Shown here: positions 1 to 9,541 of the stretch, in pieces
Layout of the letters: each line of letters starts with the position of its first letter
Numbering within the stretch: the stretch's first letter is position 1
Assembly (NCBI GenBank): GCA_937886715.1
Contig: CAKZZD010000009.1
Coordinates: 1-64,000 of the forward strand
Source: an uncultured Bacteroidales bacterium
Lineage (GTDB): Bacteria > Bacteroidota > Bacteroidia > Bacteroidales > P3
Direction of reading: 5' to 3'
DNA: 64,000 nucleotides
Made by a program: the position numbers and the translations under genes
The notes under the pieces: generated by a model
What the model was told of the DNA's origin: nothing
Database searches by the model: none
Seen by the model: only the letters and a program-made list of their open reading frames with translations

Positions 1-40
1 CTGATCGTGACTGGAGTTCAGACGTGTGCTCTTCCGATCT
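1..40 (+). other. Illumina TruSeq adapter remnant (not genomic)
   Basis: Bases 7-40 match the Illumina TruSeq index-adapter strand that begins GTGACTGGAGTTCAGACGTG and ends CTCTTCCGATCT. The six bases before it, CTGATC, are the reverse complement of GATCAG, which is TruSeq index 9. The contig therefore starts in untrimmed library adapter. Anything read from these 40 bases is an artefact, and the true left edge of genomic sequence lies at or after base 41. The run of C at 41-48 right after it may also be sequencing noise. Confidence 0.97.
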
Positions 41-49
41 CCCCCCCCA

Positions 50-110
50 ACCGATGTACGACTGATGTACGACTGGTGACCGATTTTTTTTTCGGCCATC
101 AGTCGTACAA
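50..110. repeat. Divergent iteron palindrome
   Basis: Two tandem 11-mers resembling CTGATGTACGA lead into a hairpin whose arms (66-83 and 92-109) pair at about 16 of 18 positions around a T-rich loop. It has the same design as the palindromes near 14.4, 22.9, 37.4 and 60.2 kb, but with ATG in place of TTG in the iteron. It sits next to the contig end, where a repeat would be expected to break an assembly. Confidence 0.6.
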
Positions 111-540
111 GTGTCGTCCGTTGGTCGTCCTTCAGACGCTGACGCGCTGAGGGCAGGTGGAAATTTGGTGTGAGGGCCACAAGGTGGTGCGTTAGTGCAT
201 TAATGCGTTAGTGCGTTTGCGCCACTTCGTTGACTCGCTGCATTTTTTTTATTTCAGCGGTGCTCGCAGGCATAGCATGCAGGCCATGTCTCTTTTGGAG
301 ACGGGCAGAATGCGTTAATGCGTTAATTGCATGATTGTCCGCAAATGGCATTTTGATGCTGCCGGGCGTCTAGATGCCCGGCAGCATACTGTTTTGTTTT
401 CAATTCTCAGACTGCACTTCGTTTTGTCCAGGGGGGAGCGGCAGAACCGACGCACCGGCAAAACGGGATTAAGCCTCTGCGGGGCTTTTTTGTGGTAAAG
501 TAAGAATAATAAATATTTTTTATGGGGCGGTATCAAAAAA
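111..540. other. Non-coding stretch upstream of ppdK
   Basis: No convincing gene is visible. The stretch holds short reiterations of GCGTTAGTGC and AATGCGTTAATGCG (about 188-216 and 309-332), the hairpin listed at 356-393, and a weak hairpin at about 471-491 (AAGCC, loop, GGCTT followed by six T), which resembles a small terminator. A 73-codon reading frame here on the minus strand has no recognisable features. Confidence 0.5.
356..393 (+). terminator. Hairpin followed by T-rich tract
   Basis: A perfect 12-bp stem, ATGCTGCCGGGC (356-367) pairing with GCCCGGCAGCAT (376-387), encloses an 8-nt loop. ACTGTTTTGTTTT follows it. It reads as a rho-independent terminator for a plus-strand transcript whose gene lies to the left of the window. 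Confidence 0.55.
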
Positions 541-547
541 AAATTCG

Positions 548-555
548 TATCTTTG
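548..555 (+). promoter_or_regulatory. Bacteroidota -7 promoter element of ppdK
   Basis: TATCTTTG matches the Bacteroidota -7 consensus TAnnTTTG and lies 58 bases before the ppdK start. A clear -33 element is not obvious. It probably drives the ppdK-pckA transcript. Confidence 0.65.
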
Positions 556-613
556 CAACTTCAAATCTGGTGAAACGATAATTAATTGATTAATAACTAA
601 ACCCTTATTCCGA

Positions 614-3334
614 ATGATGACGAAATTTGTTTACACTTTCGGCGGCAAGACCGCCGAAGGCAATGCCGAAATGAAGAACCTGCTGGGCGGCAAGGGTGCC
701 AACCTGGCCGAGATGTGCCTGCTTGGGCTGCCTGTTCCCGCCGGCCTGACGATCACGACCGAGTGCTGCACCGCCTACTATGCCAACGGCTGCGAGCTGC
801 CGGAGGGCCTCATGGACGAGGTGTGGCAGGGGATGCAGAATGTGGAGCGCCTGATGGGGATGCGCTACGGTGACGCCGAGAACCCCCTGCTGGTGAGCTG
901 CCGGAGTGGTGCGCGGTCGTCGATGCCGGGCATGATGGACACGGTGCTCAACATCGGCCTTTGCTCGTCGACCATTCCGGGCATGATCCGCCGCACGAAC
1001 AATCCCCGCTTTGTCTACGACTCGTACCGCCGCCTGATTATGATGTATGCAGACGTGGTGATGGAGAAGAGCGAGGGCATAGAGCCTGCCGACGGCAAGG
1101 GCATCCGCAAGCAGCTGGACGATATGCTGGACGAATACAAGGCCCTGAAGGGCTACAAGAGCGACACGGAGCTGACCGCCGAGGACCTCATGAAGCTGGC
1201 CGACGCCTTCAAGGTGCGCGTGAAAGAGGTGCTTGGCACCGAGTTTCCCGACGACGCCCGCGCCCAGATGGAGGGCGGCATCAAGGCCGTCTTCAAGAGC
1301 TGGAACGGCAAGAAGGCCGTCAGCTACCGCAAGATCGAGGGCATCCCCGACGACTGGGGCACCGCCGTCAACGTGCAGGCCATGGTCTTCGGCAACATGG
1401 GCGACACCAGCGCCACCGGCGTGGCCTTCACCCGCAACCCAGCCACCGGCGACAACCAGTTCTACGGCGAGTGGCTCATCAACGCCCAGGGCGAAGACGT
1501 GGTGGCCGGTATCCGTACCCCCAACCCCCTGAACGACGACACCAAGAACGAGCAGAACAAGCACATGCACTCGATGCAGGAGCTGATGCCCGACACGTAT
1601 AAGGAGCTGTGCGACATCCGCAGCATCCTCGAGAAGAACTACCACGACATGCTTGACATCGAGTTCACCATCCAGGACGGCAAGCTGTACATGCTGCAGT
1701 GCCGCGTGGGCAAGCGTACTGGTGTGGCCGCCCTCACCATGGCCATGGATATGCTCAAGGAAGGCCTCATCGACGAGAGCGAGGTGGTGATGCGCATAAG
1801 CCCCGCCCAGCTCGACGAGTTGCTGCACCCGATTCTGGATGCCGCCGACGAGAAGAAGCACACAGTGCTGGCCAAGGGTCTGCCCGCCGGACCCGGCGGT
1901 GCCGTGGGTGTCATAGCCCTCACCAGCGAGAAAGCCAAAGAGTACCAGGCTGCCGGTATCAAGAATATCCTCGTCCGCGAGGAGACCAACCCCGAGGACG
2001 TCGAGGGCATGCGTGCCGCCGACGGTATCCTCACCGCCCGCGGCGGAATGACGAGCCACGCCGCCCTTGTGGCCCGCGGCTGGGGCAAATGCTGCATCGT
2101 GGGCTGCGACGCCGTGAAGATAGACATGGCGGCCGGCACCGTGACGATGAACGGCAAAGTGTTCAAAGAAGGCGACCTTCTGAGCCTCAACGGCACAAAG
2201 GGTTACGTCTATGACGAGGAGGTGAAGATGATCGACGCCACCGAGAACCCCTTGTTCCAGGAGTTCATGAAGCTGGTTGACAAATACCGCAAGATGGGTG
2301 TGCGCACCAACGCCGACAACCCCGCCGACGCACAGAAGGCCATCGACTTCGGCGCTGAAGGCATCGGCCTGTTCCGCATCGAGCACATGTTCTACGGCGA
2401 GAACAGCGAGAAACCGCTGGAGAAGCTGCGCAACATGATATTGGCTAACAGCAAAGAAGAGCGCATCGCCGCCCTCGACGAGCTGGAGCCGTACATCAAA
2501 GAGAGCGCTAAAGGCACGCTGAAGGTGCTGGACGGCAAGCCCCTGACCTTCCGCCTGATGGACCCCCCGCTGCACGAGTTTGCCCCGCAGGGCGAAGAAA
2601 AGATGAGAGAAGCCGCCCAACGGCTGGGTCTCAGCTATGAGGAGGTGAAGAAGAGGGTGGAGAGCCTGCACGAGGTGAACCCGATGATGGGCCTGAGAGG
2701 CGTGCGACTGGGCATCATATACCCGGAGATCACGCGTGTGCAGTTCCGCGCCCTCTTCAGCGCCACTTGCGAGTTGATGAAGGAAGGCATGCACCCGATG
2801 CTGGAGATCATGGTGCCGCTGACGATCAACGCGGCGGAGCTGAAGAACCAGAAGGCTATCGCGACGGAGGTGAAGGAAGAGGTGGAGAAGCAGTACGGCG
2901 TGAAGTTCGAGTACAAGTTCGGCACGATGATCGAGATTCCGCGCGCTGCCCTGGTGGCCAACCAGATCGCCGAGGTGGCCGAGTTCTTCAGCTTCGGCAC
3001 CAACGACCTGACGCAGATGACCTTCGGTTTCAGCCGCGACGACGTCAACGCCATCGTCAAGACCTACGTCGACGAGAAGATTATCCCCGCCGACCCCTTC
3101 AACAACTTCGACACCGAGTGCGTCGGCGAGCTGGTGAAGATCGGTATCGAGCGTGGCCGTGGCACCCGCGCCAACCTCAAGTGCGGCGTCTGCGGCGAGC
3201 ACGGTGGCGACCCGACGGCTGCCGAGTTCTTCTACAAGGCCGGCATGAACTATGTGAGCTGCTCGCCCTTCCGCGTGCCGGTGGCGCGACTGGCAGCCGC
3301 CCAGGCCGCCATCAAGGAAGCCCGCGAGAAATAA
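614..3334 (+). CDS. ppdK: Pyruvate, phosphate dikinase
   Basis: Interconverts pyruvate + ATP + Pi with PEP + AMP + PPi in the cytoplasm. The 906-aa length is normal for the family. In order one sees the N-terminal nucleotide/pyruvate-binding domain (motif LGGKGANLAEM near residue 27), the swivelling phosphohistidine domain with the GGMTSHA signature (phospho-acceptor His482), and the C-terminal PEP-binding TIM barrel ending in CGVCGEHGGDP (catalytic Cys860). Two ATG codons lie at 614 and 617; either could start the protein. pckA follows after 28 bases on the same strand, so the two PEP/pyruvate-node enzymes are probably cotranscribed from the promoter at 548. Together with the PPi-type phosphofructokinase at 36 kb this suggests pyrophosphate-linked glycolysis. 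Confidence 0.97.
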   Translation: MMTKFVYTFGGKTAEGNAEMKNLLGGKGANLAEMCLLGLPVPAGLTITTECCTAYYANGCELPEGLMDEVWQGMQNVERLMGMRYGDAENPLLVSCRSGARSSMPGMMDTVLNIGLCSSTIPGMIRRTNNPRFVYDSYRRLIMMYADVVMEKSEGIEPADGKGIRKQLDDMLDEYKALKGYKSDTELTAEDLMKLADAFKVRVKEVLGTEFPDDARAQMEGGIKAVFKSWNGKKAVSYRKIEGIPDDWGTAVNVQAMVFGNMGDTSATGVAFTRNPATGDNQFYGEWLINAQGEDVVAGIRTPNPLNDDTKNEQNKHMHSMQELMPDTYKELCDIRSILEKNYHDMLDIEFTIQDGKLYMLQCRVGKRTGVAALTMAMDMLKEGLIDESEVVMRISPAQLDELLHPILDAADEKKHTVLAKGLPAGPGGAVGVIALTSEKAKEYQAAGIKNILVREETNPEDVEGMRAADGILTARGGMTSHAALVARGWGKCCIVGCDAVKIDMAAGTVTMNGKVFKEGDLLSLNGTKGYVYDEEVKMIDATENPLFQEFMKLVDKYRKMGVRTNADNPADAQKAIDFGAEGIGLFRIEHMFYGENSEKPLEKLRNMILANSKEERIAALDELEPYIKESAKGTLKVLDGKPLTFRLMDPPLHEFAPQGEEKMREAAQRLGLSYEEVKKRVESLHEVNPMMGLRGVRLGIIYPEITRVQFRALFSATCELMKEGMHPMLEIMVPLTINAAELKNQKAIATEVKEEVEKQYGVKFEYKFGTMIEIPRAALVANQIAEVAEFFSFGTNDLTQMTFGFSRDDVNAIVKTYVDEKIIPADPFNNFDTECVGELVKIGIERGRGTRANLKCGVCGEHGGDPTAAEFFYKAGMNYVSCSPFRVPVARLAAAQAAIKEAREK

Positions 3335-3362
3335 AAATTCATCACGCAAAATCGAAAGCACT

Positions 3363-4988
3363 ATGAACGAAAAAATCAGAAAAGACCTGGAGGCCTTGGG
3401 CATCACGGGGGTGAAGGAGATTCACTACAACCCCTCGTACGAGGAACTGTTCAAGTTCGAGAGCGATCCGAGCCTTACCGGATATGAGAAAGGCCAGTTG
3501 ACGGAGCTGGACGCGATGAACGTGATGACGGGTATCTATACCGGCCGTTCGCCGAAAGACAAATACATCGTGATGGACGACAAGTCGAAAGACACGGTGT
3601 GGTGGACGACGGAGGAATACAAGAACGACAACCATCCGATGAGCGAGAAAGTGTGGGCGCATGTGAAAGATCTGGCCTGCAGCGAGCTGAGCGGCAAGAA
3701 CCTCTTCGTGGTGGACGCCTTCTGTGGTGCCAACAAAGACACCCGGATAGCCGTGCGGTTCATCATGGAGGTGGCCTGGCAGGCGCACTTCGTGACCAAC
3801 ATGTTCATCAAGCCGAGTGCCGAAGAGCTGAAAAGCTTCGAGCCGAGCTTCACGGTGTATGCCGCCAGCAAAGCCAAGGTGGACGACTACAAGGAACTCG
3901 GACTGAACAGCGACACATGCGTTGCCTTCAACGTCAGCAGCCGCGAGCAGGTGATCCTGAACACGTGGTACGGTGGCGAGATGAAGAAAGGCATGTTCTC
4001 GATGATGAATTACTACCTGCCCCTTCAGGGCATCGCCGCGATGCATTGCTCAGCCAACACCGACATGCAGGGAGAGCACACCGCCATCTTCTTCGGACTG
4101 AGCGGCACGGGAAAGACCACGCTGAGCACCGACCCCAAGCGTCTGCTCATCGGCGACGACGAGCACGGCTGGGACGACGAGGGCGTGTTCAACTTCGAGG
4201 GTGGATGCTATGCGAAGGTGATCAACCTGGACAAAGAGAGCGAGCCTGACATCTACAATGCCATCCGACGCAACGCCCTGCTGGAGAACGTGACCGTTGA
4301 CGGCAACGGGAAGATCGACTTCAAGGACAAGAGCGTGACGGAGAACACGCGCGTGAGCTACCCGATCGACCACATCGAGAAAATCGTGCTGCCGGTGCAC
4401 GGCAAGAGTGCCGGACCTGCCGCCGAGAACGTGATCTTCCTTTCGGCCGACGCTTTCGGTGTGCTGCCGCCGGTTTCGATCCTGACACCGGAGCAGTGCA
4501 AATACTACTTCCTGAGCGGTTTCACGGCGAAACTGGCCGGCACGGAACGCGGCATCACCGAGCCCACGCCGACCTTCAGCGCCTGTTTCGGACAGGCTTT
4601 CCTCGAGCTGCATCCGACAAAATATGCCGAAGAGCTGGTGAAGCGGATGGAGAAAAGCGGAGCAAAGGCCTATCTGGTGAACACCGGATGGAACGGCACG
4701 GGCAAGCGCATCAGTATAAAAGATACGCGCGGGATCATCGATGCCATCCTGGACGGGTCGATACTGAAATCGGCGACGAAGAAGATACCGTATTTCGACT
4801 TCGAGGTGCCGACGACATTACCCAGAGTGGATCCGAAGATACTGGATCCGCGCGACACGTATGCCGAAGAGGCGGAGTGGAACGAGAAAGCCGTGGACCT
4901 GGCCCAGCGCTTCATGAAAAACTTTGTCAAGTTCACCCACAACGAAGCCGGCAAAGCCCTTGTGACCGCGGGGCCGCATATCGGCTAA
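3363..4988 (+). CDS. pckA: Phosphoenolpyruvate carboxykinase (ATP)
   Basis: Converts oxaloacetate + ATP to PEP + CO2 + ADP; in many anaerobic gut Bacteroidales it also runs towards oxaloacetate to feed the succinate pathway. It is assigned to the ATP-dependent class by the P-loop GLSGTGKTTLS (Gly245-Lys251 onward) and the metal-binding LIGDDEHGW segment just after it. The 541-aa length is typical. It starts 28 bases after ppdK and ends 61 bases before the next gene, and no terminator is seen between them. The pairing with ppdK places the whole PEP node in one transcript. Confidence 0.97.
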   Translation: MNEKIRKDLEALGITGVKEIHYNPSYEELFKFESDPSLTGYEKGQLTELDAMNVMTGIYTGRSPKDKYIVMDDKSKDTVWWTTEEYKNDNHPMSEKVWAHVKDLACSELSGKNLFVVDAFCGANKDTRIAVRFIMEVAWQAHFVTNMFIKPSAEELKSFEPSFTVYAASKAKVDDYKELGLNSDTCVAFNVSSREQVILNTWYGGEMKKGMFSMMNYYLPLQGIAAMHCSANTDMQGEHTAIFFGLSGTGKTTLSTDPKRLLIGDDEHGWDDEGVFNFEGGCYAKVINLDKESEPDIYNAIRRNALLENVTVDGNGKIDFKDKSVTENTRVSYPIDHIEKIVLPVHGKSAGPAAENVIFLSADAFGVLPPVSILTPEQCKYYFLSGFTAKLAGTERGITEPTPTFSACFGQAFLELHPTKYAEELVKRMEKSGAKAYLVNTGWNGTGKRISIKDTRGIIDAILDGSILKSATKKIPYFDFEVPTTLPRVDPKILDPRDTYAEEAEWNEKAVDLAQRFMKNFVKFTHNEAGKALVTAGPHIG

Positions 4989-5049
4989 ACCGTTCACCCA
5001 TAAAGAAGGCAAACAAAAGACGCACAAACGCAAAAAAAAGGTAGCGAAT

Positions 5050-6540
5050 ATGAACAGACGACCACTCCTGATCCTCATGCTGCTGATGATCGCGGCGCCC
5101 GTGTGGGCGTATGATTTTGAAGTGCCGCAGGCAGCGGGCTACTCCCTCTATTTCACGATAGTCAATAGGGAGGAGAACAAGGTCGAGGTGACCTATCCCG
5201 CGACCCCCCAAGAGGGCTATTGGTACGGACACGTGCGACCGACGGGGCCGCTGACGGTGCCGGCGCTTGTGGAGCACGACGGAATAGGATACGTGGTGGT
5301 GTCGATAGGGGAGCGGGCCTTCTCGGGATGCGATGGAATCACCACGCTGTACCTGCCGCATACGCTGGTGAGCATAGGCGACTATGCCTTCAGCCAGTGC
5401 TACGGGATCCAGGGGCTGGTGACCATCGGCGAGCGGGTGACCTACGTGGGGCGATCGGCGTTCTACGCCTGTAGCGGCATCACGGCGGTGCAGTTCAACG
5501 CAGTGCAGTGTGAGACGATGGGCGGGACGATCAGCTCGACGGCCTTTGGCGGCTGCCGGTCGCTGACGCGGTTGCTGTTCGGGCCGAAGGTGAAGCGGAT
5601 ACCGGACTATGCCTTCTACGGCATGGACCAGCTGGACACCGAATGGTCGTTGCCCGAGGAACTGGAGTATATCGGCGAAAACGCATTCGCCTACTGCTCC
5701 AAGATGCGGGGGTCGCTGAGCATCCCGACAGGAGTGCAGGTGATCAGCCCGTATGCGTTTGCGCAGTGCCATTCGCTCAACCAGGTGACACTGCCGGAAC
5801 GGTTGACGCGGATTGACCAGCGGGCCTTCTACCAGTGTGTCAACCTGCGTCAGGTGACGGTGCAGGCGCTGGTGCCGCCGACGATGGCGGAGGATGTCTT
5901 TGCCGGCAGCAATGCCGTGTTGGAGATACCCTGCATCAGCGAGCGCCGATATAAAAGCGCGCTGGGGTGGAACTCGTTTGTGACGATCCGCACGCTGCAG
6001 CCGTGCATGGTGAACATCGCGGCCAGCGTCAATGATGCCGCCTGTGGCACCGTGATGGGCGGCGGCACCTATCCCGTGGGAGCCAAAGTCAACCTGGTGG
6101 CTGTCTGCAATGCCGGATACAGCTTCCTGGGTTGGTCCGACGGCAACAAGCAGAACCCGCGTCAGGTGACGGCCGACGACACGGTGACGTATCACGCCAT
6201 CATGCAGCCCAACGAGGTGGAGTACATCCACGACACGACCTATGTTGACGGAGTGCAGGTGAAATACGAATACTATGAGATGAACGATGTGGCGGAGCCC
6301 ATCGCGTCGCAGCAAGAGATCACCTACAACAAAGCCAAACAGCGGGTCGAGATAGACCTTCCGAAGCGGAGCGTGATGGGCGTAGACCTCTACAATGCTG
6401 CGGGACAGTGCATCAGCTCGGGAGTACCCAGACATGGGCATATCGACATGCGTCGGTATCCTTCGGGGAACTACATGATCCGAGTCACCACGCTGACCCA
6501 GCGCTACCTTCTGCGATTCTTCCATGCCAAGAATAAATAA
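5050..6540 (+). CDS. Secreted BspA-type leucine-rich repeat protein with T9SS-like C-terminus
   Basis: The 496-aa protein opens with a signal peptide (hydrophobic residues about 4-20 ending VWA). Residues about 75-310 are BspA/LRR_5-type repeats with the recurring pattern IGERAFSGC, IGDYAFSQC, VGRSAFYAC. A bacterial-repeat module follows at about 325-380 (YPVGAKVNLVAVCNAGYSFLGWSDG). The last about 75 residues resemble a T9SS type A sorting domain (VDLYNAAGQ, then YPSGNYMIRV). BspA-like LRR proteins are surface adhesins or binding proteins in Bacteroidota; the ligand is unknown. It lies between pckA and gcvP without evident metabolic connection. Confidence 0.85.
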   Translation: MNRRPLLILMLLMIAAPVWAYDFEVPQAAGYSLYFTIVNREENKVEVTYPATPQEGYWYGHVRPTGPLTVPALVEHDGIGYVVVSIGERAFSGCDGITTLYLPHTLVSIGDYAFSQCYGIQGLVTIGERVTYVGRSAFYACSGITAVQFNAVQCETMGGTISSTAFGGCRSLTRLLFGPKVKRIPDYAFYGMDQLDTEWSLPEELEYIGENAFAYCSKMRGSLSIPTGVQVISPYAFAQCHSLNQVTLPERLTRIDQRAFYQCVNLRQVTVQALVPPTMAEDVFAGSNAVLEIPCISERRYKSALGWNSFVTIRTLQPCMVNIAASVNDAACGTVMGGGTYPVGAKVNLVAVCNAGYSFLGWSDGNKQNPRQVTADDTVTYHAIMQPNEVEYIHDTTYVDGVQVKYEYYEMNDVAEPIASQQEITYNKAKQRVEIDLPKRSVMGVDLYNAAGQCISSGVPRHGHIDMRRYPSGNYMIRVTTLTQRYLLRFFHAKNK

Positions 6541-6560
6541 ATCAACACATTAACATTAAT

Positions 6561-9407
6561 ATGAAATCGAATAATTTTGCTTCTCGCCACAACGGTGTCT
6601 CGAAAGATGCCGAAATGGAGAAAATGCTGCAGACGATCGGAGTGAAGACGCTTGACGAGCTTATCGACAAGACCGTTCCCGCCGCCATCCGCACCAACAA
6701 AGCACTTCCGCTGCCTGAGGGCATGAGCGAGTATGAATTCCTGAACCATTGCCGCGATCTGGCCAAAAAGAACAAACTGTTCCGCACCTACATCGGCATG
6801 GGCTACTATGGCACCATCACTCCAGCCGTCATCATGCGCAACGTCTTTGAGAATGCCGGCTGGTACACCTCCTACACACCCTATCAGACCGAGATCAGCC
6901 AGGGGCGCCTCGAGGCCCTGATGAACTACCAGACCATGGTGGCCGATATGACCGGACTGCCGTTGAGCAACGCCTCGTTGCTTGACGAAGCTACCGCTGC
7001 CGGCGAAGCAATGATCATGTTCTTCAACAGCCGCTCGCGTCAGGCTGTCAAGGACGGCGTCTGCAAAGTGTTCGTCGACGAAGGCATCCTGCCCCAGACG
7101 TTGGCCGTGATGCAGACCAACGCGGCACCGCGAGGCATCCAGATCGTCACCGGCAAAGCCGCGCAGACCGAGCTCGACGGATCGTACTTCGCCGCCTTTG
7201 TGCAGTATCCCAACCAGTTCGGTGAGGCCACCGACTGGACCTCCTTCATCGCCACCTGTCACGAGAAAGGCATCTTTGTTGCCATGGCCACCGACCTTCT
7301 CGCCCTGGCCCTTATGAAGACTCCTGGCGAGATGGGTGCCGACTGTGCCATCGGTTCGGCCCAGCGTTTCGGTATTCCTATGGGATTCGGTGGTCCCGCT
7401 GCCGGCTTCTTCGCCTTCACCGAAGCCTTCAAGCGCGCATTCCCCGGCCGCATCATCGGCTGGACCATCGACGCCAAAGGCAACCCCGCCCTCCGTATGG
7501 CTCTCGGCATGCGTGAGCAGCACATCAAACGCGACAAGGCAACCTCCAACATCTGCACCGCATCGGCCCTCGTGGCCAACATGAGCGGCTTCTATGCCGT
7601 CTGGCACGGTCCCGAAGGTATCCGTCAGATTGCCACCACCGTCTACACCAAGGCCCACCGAATGGCCGCCGAACTTGAAAAGTACGGCTACAAGCAGTGG
7701 AACCGCGTCTTCTTCGACACCCTCGCCCTGCAGTGCCCCGTGCCGACGGAGAAAGTGCGCGAGGTGGCCCTCAAGCACGAGATCAACTTCCGCTATATCT
7801 GCGACGAGTGTATCGGCATCTCCATCGACGAAACCGTGGTACATGCCGACGTTGAAGCCATCATCAATTGCCTGGCCGAAGCTGCCGGAAAGACAGCCGA
7901 GCCTCTCGTCTGTGGCGGCAACTGCAGCGCCATTGCCGGTGCCATTCCCGACGACCTCTGCCGCAAGTCGGAATATCTGAAGGAAAAAGTCTTCAACACC
8001 TATCATAGCGAAACCGAGATGATGCGCTATATCAAGCGCCTCGAGGAAAAGGATCTCAGCCTCAACCGCGCCATGATCCCCCTCGGAAGCTGCACCATGA
8101 AGCTCAATGCCGCTGCCGAGATGATGCCCCTGTCCTGGAGCCATTTTGGCGGCATGCACCCCTTTGTTCCTGCCGACCAGGCCGAGGGCTACCTTGAGAT
8201 GATCCACGACATCGAGCGCCGTCTGTCAGTCATCACCGGCTTCGCCGCCTGCTCGCTCCAGCCCAATTCGGGTGCCTATGGCGAGTACAGCGGCCTCACG
8301 GTGATCCGCAACTATCACATTGCCAACGGCCAGTCGCAGCGCAACGTCTGTCTCATTCCGGCTTCGGCCCATGGCACCAACCCTGCCTCTGCCGCTAAGG
8401 CCGGTATGACCGTCGTCGTTGTCAAGTGCAACGATCGCGGCGATGTCGACATCGACGATCTCCGTGCCAAAGTCGAGCAGTATAAAGACACCCTCAGCTG
8501 CCTCATGATCACCTATCCCTCCACCCACGGTGCTTTCGAAGAGGGAATCCTCGACATCATATCCATTATCCACGCCGCCGGAGCGCTCGTCTATATGGAT
8601 GGTGCCAACATGAATGCCCAGGTGGGCCTCACCAGCCCCGGTTTCATGGGTGCCGATGTGTGCCACCTCAACCTTCACAAGACCTTCGGTATGCCCCACG
8701 GTGGTGGCGGTCCCGGAGTCGGTCCCATCTGCGTCAGCCAGAAGCTCGTCGACTACCTGCCCACCCATCCCGTGGTTAAGGTTGGCGGATCTTTGGGCAA
8801 CACCATGGCGGCAGCCCCCTATGGCAGTGCTATGCTCCTGCCCATCACCTACGGCTACCTCCTTATGCTTGGCTCCGACGGACTCACCTCCGCCACCACC
8901 CACGCCATCCTCAACGCCAACTACATCCGCGCCCGTCTGCAGAAATACTATAAGATACTCTACACCGGCAAGAACGGCATGTGTGGCCACGAGATGATTG
9001 TCGACTTCAGCGAGTTCAGCCTCAAGGTCAGCGTCGGCGACGTCGCCAAGCGTCTCATGGACTATGGTTTCCATGCACCCACCGTCGCCTTCCCCGTCCA
9101 CAACACACTCATGGTCGAGCCCACCGAGAGTGAGCCTCTCTCCGAGATGGACCGTTTCTGCGATGCCATGATTGCCATCCGTCAAGAGATTGACGACATC
9201 ATGGCCGGCCGCAGCGACGAGCACAACAATCCCATCTGCAACGCGCCTCACACCATGCAGGTTGTCTGTGCCGACGAGTGGACGCTGCCCTACACCCGCC
9301 AGCAGGCCGCCTTCCCGCAGCCTCATGTCGAGAAATACTGGCCCACTATCAGCAAGATCGACGACGCCTATGGCGACCGTAACCTACAGGCCGTCTGGTC
9401 AGAATAA
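6561..9407 (+). CDS. gcvP: Glycine dehydrogenase (decarboxylating), P-protein of the glycine cleavage system
   Basis: PLP enzyme that decarboxylates glycine and passes the aminomethyl group to lipoyl-GcvH. This is the single-chain form (948 aa), with both halves of the split P1/P2 enzymes fused. The PLP lysine is Lys707 in LNLHKTFGMPHGGGGPG, and the Gly-rich loop after it is intact. No gcvT or gcvH is visible nearby, so the other subunits must be encoded elsewhere. A strong terminator follows 33 bases after the stop codon. Confidence 0.97.
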   Translation: MKSNNFASRHNGVSKDAEMEKMLQTIGVKTLDELIDKTVPAAIRTNKALPLPEGMSEYEFLNHCRDLAKKNKLFRTYIGMGYYGTITPAVIMRNVFENAGWYTSYTPYQTEISQGRLEALMNYQTMVADMTGLPLSNASLLDEATAAGEAMIMFFNSRSRQAVKDGVCKVFVDEGILPQTLAVMQTNAAPRGIQIVTGKAAQTELDGSYFAAFVQYPNQFGEATDWTSFIATCHEKGIFVAMATDLLALALMKTPGEMGADCAIGSAQRFGIPMGFGGPAAGFFAFTEAFKRAFPGRIIGWTIDAKGNPALRMALGMREQHIKRDKATSNICTASALVANMSGFYAVWHGPEGIRQIATTVYTKAHRMAAELEKYGYKQWNRVFFDTLALQCPVPTEKVREVALKHEINFRYICDECIGISIDETVVHADVEAIINCLAEAAGKTAEPLVCGGNCSAIAGAIPDDLCRKSEYLKEKVFNTYHSETEMMRYIKRLEEKDLSLNRAMIPLGSCTMKLNAAAEMMPLSWSHFGGMHPFVPADQAEGYLEMIHDIERRLSVITGFAACSLQPNSGAYGEYSGLTVIRNYHIANGQSQRNVCLIPASAHGTNPASAAKAGMTVVVVKCNDRGDVDIDDLRAKVEQYKDTLSCLMITYPSTHGAFEEGILDIISIIHAAGALVYMDGANMNAQVGLTSPGFMGADVCHLNLHKTFGMPHGGGGPGVGPICVSQKLVDYLPTHPVVKVGGSLGNTMAAAPYGSAMLLPITYGYLLMLGSDGLTSATTHAILNANYIRARLQKYYKILYTGKNGMCGHEMIVDFSEFSLKVSVGDVAKRLMDYGFHAPTVAFPVHNTLMVEPTESEPLSEMDRFCDAMIAIRQEIDDIMAGRSDEHNNPICNAPHTMQVVCADEWTLPYTRQQAAFPQPHVEKYWPTISKIDDAYGDRNLQAVWSE

Positions 9408-9440
9408 GACCTGTCAACAGCCATCGTTGGCATAAAACCG

Positions 9441-9477
9441 AGCCGCGGGACTCACAGTTTTTTTGAGTCCCGCGGCT
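9441..9477. terminator. Bidirectional terminator after gcvP
   Basis: A 14-bp perfect stem, AGCCGCGGGACTCA (9441-9454) with TGAGTCCCGCGGCT (9464-9477), has a T-rich loop and a pyrimidine-rich tail. It sits just after gcvP. Confidence 0.85.
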
Positions 9478-9503
9478 TCTTTCATGTCGTCTTTCGCACA
9501 TCA

Positions 9504-9535
9504 TTTTGCACATTTAAGAAAAATTAGTATATTTG
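9504..9535 (+). promoter_or_regulatory. Promoter of a candidate small RNA
   Basis: A -33 element TTTTG (9504-9508) and a -7 element TATATTTG (9528-9535) are separated by exactly 19 bases, the canonical Bacteroidota arrangement. No ORF with a plausible start follows, but a structured segment and a terminator do. Confidence 0.7.
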
Positions 9536-9541
9536 CATATC

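Noticed and set aside
315..536. 73-codon minus-strand frame near the contig start
   Set aside because: Overlaps a terminator-like hairpin and has no protein-like features.
605..3406. 933-codon minus-strand frame opposite ppdK
   Set aside because: It is an antisense shadow of a GC-rich gene, rich in His, Val and Leu without domain features, while the plus strand encodes an unmistakable PPDK.
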